Translations under genes and position numbers: made by a program
Notes under the pieces: model-generated
Seen by the model: the letters and a program-made list of their open reading frames with translations, nothing else
Databases searched by the model: none
Told to the model about the DNA's origin: nothing
NCBI GenBank assembly: GCA_014526335.1
Contig: JACTAT010000044.1
Coordinates: forward strand, 2,745,732-2,809,731
Direction: 5' to 3'
Source of the DNA: Chrysaora quinquecirrha
Taxonomy: Eukaryota > Cnidaria > Scyphozoa > Semaeostomeae > Pelagiidae
DNA length: 64,000 bases
Shown here: in pieces, positions 63,531 to 64,000 of the stretch
Position numbering within the stretch: position 1 is the stretch's first letter
How the letters are laid out: each line of letters begins with the position of its first letter

Positions 63531-64000
63531 TATTGATGAAGAGGCCCAGATTTTCCAAACGCACCCACATATAATGTAGACATGTGCAAAAAGAGACCTT
63601 CAATAATGAGGAAAAAAACAGGGGATGAGAGAAATGACTTTGTAGATCTCATTTAATTATAGCTTGGAATTGTACTGCGAACATCTGCGACGCGATTCTA
63701 AAATTGATGTGACCAAAATGAAGTGAAATTTTTTAGTGTTCTAAAATTTCCCACCCAATTTTATTGGGTTTGGGAAACAATCATAGCAATTTTTAGAGAA
63801 TTAGGTGGGCCAAAAACCCACCTATATGGGCGGTACCGGAAACCAATTTATATTAAGTACCCCACCGGGACTGTTCAGCTCTTTTGTCTAAATGACAGTA
63901 GACACGGTAAGGATTTCTTAGTGTTTAGCAGAACACGGGAACCCTAAGTTGCTGTTATGCAGCATATTTTTGGTCTCAAGTTGTTATAAGTTCCAGTTGC

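Larger units (their letters stand above)
59274..64000. mobile_element. element C: CACTA-superfamily relative, right end outside the window
   Basis: Non-satellite sequence begins with the perfect palindrome TAAGATAAATTATCTTA (59277-59293). Then TCTTGAATCAAGAAAG and TTGTTTCAAGATTTTTTTTC words follow, which look like terminal or subterminal repeats. Inside is a minus-strand transposase related to those of A and B. The starting sequence is not CAC..., so the true terminus may differ. The right border is not in the window; the end given is the window end. Confidence 0.5.

Noticed and set aside
63723..63947. 74-codon plus-strand ORF at the window end
   Set aside because: No domain, no partner exon, and composition like the surrounding non-coding DNA.

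Overview
This is AT-rich eukaryotic DNA: introns with GT/AG borders, long satellite arrays, and animal-type transposons with multi-exon genes. No bacterial gene organisation is present. The mix (CACTA-like, Academ-like and Tc1-like elements, an HUH Rep gene of a type I recall as abundant in coral genomes, a PP4R3/SMEK-like sequence) suggests a marine invertebrate, most likely a cnidarian. The taxon is inference. I see no ordinary host gene that is clearly intact and outside a mobile element.

The matrix is one degenerate CTAA-rich satellite covering 1-6864, about 25318-31433, 47619-52396 and about 52770-59273. It carries a recurrent near-palindrome, CAAGCTATGCTTG. Stop codons occur in every frame of the CTAA tracts, which explains the lack of ORFs. 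Mobile elements interrupt the array, and at two junctions (element B and a solo LTR) the empty satellite site can be read directly.

Left to right: (1) 6865-13084, a DNA transposon with ~270-330 bp inverted repeats and a three-exon minus-strand gene with an XPG/FEN-like nuclease region (Academ-like), broken by one apparent 1-nt frameshift. (2) 13108-13496, a MITE. (3) Element A, up to 25317: a decayed CACTA-like transposon with right end ...TTTTACAGTG, no visible left end, and a plus-strand transposase pseudogene. (4) Inside A's last intron, 19642-24169: a 4.5-kb composite bounded by two direct 194-bp copies of a Tc1/mariner-type MITE, with TA only at the outer ends. It holds an intact HUH-SF3 Rep gene (451 aa), a hairpin with inverted iteron arrays that looks like a replication origin, a tRNA-like head and an apparently intact spliced Tc1-like transposase.

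(5) Element B, 31434-47618: a complete 16.2-kb CACTA-like transposon (CACAGTC...GACTGTG, TG target duplication). It has an intact 11-exon minus-strand transposase with a triplicated small exon, a divergent multi-exon plus-strand second gene, a PP4R3/SMEK-like pseudogene with two in-frame stops, and several MITEs. (6) 52397-about 52769, an orphan terminus of A's family. (7) 52799-53121, a solo LTR. (8) From 59274 to the window end, element C: a third, divergent transposase of the same superfamily with one apparent frameshift.

The most interesting object is the Rep + hairpin/iteron + Tc1-like composite, which combines the parts of a rolling-circle replicon with cut-and-paste transposition.
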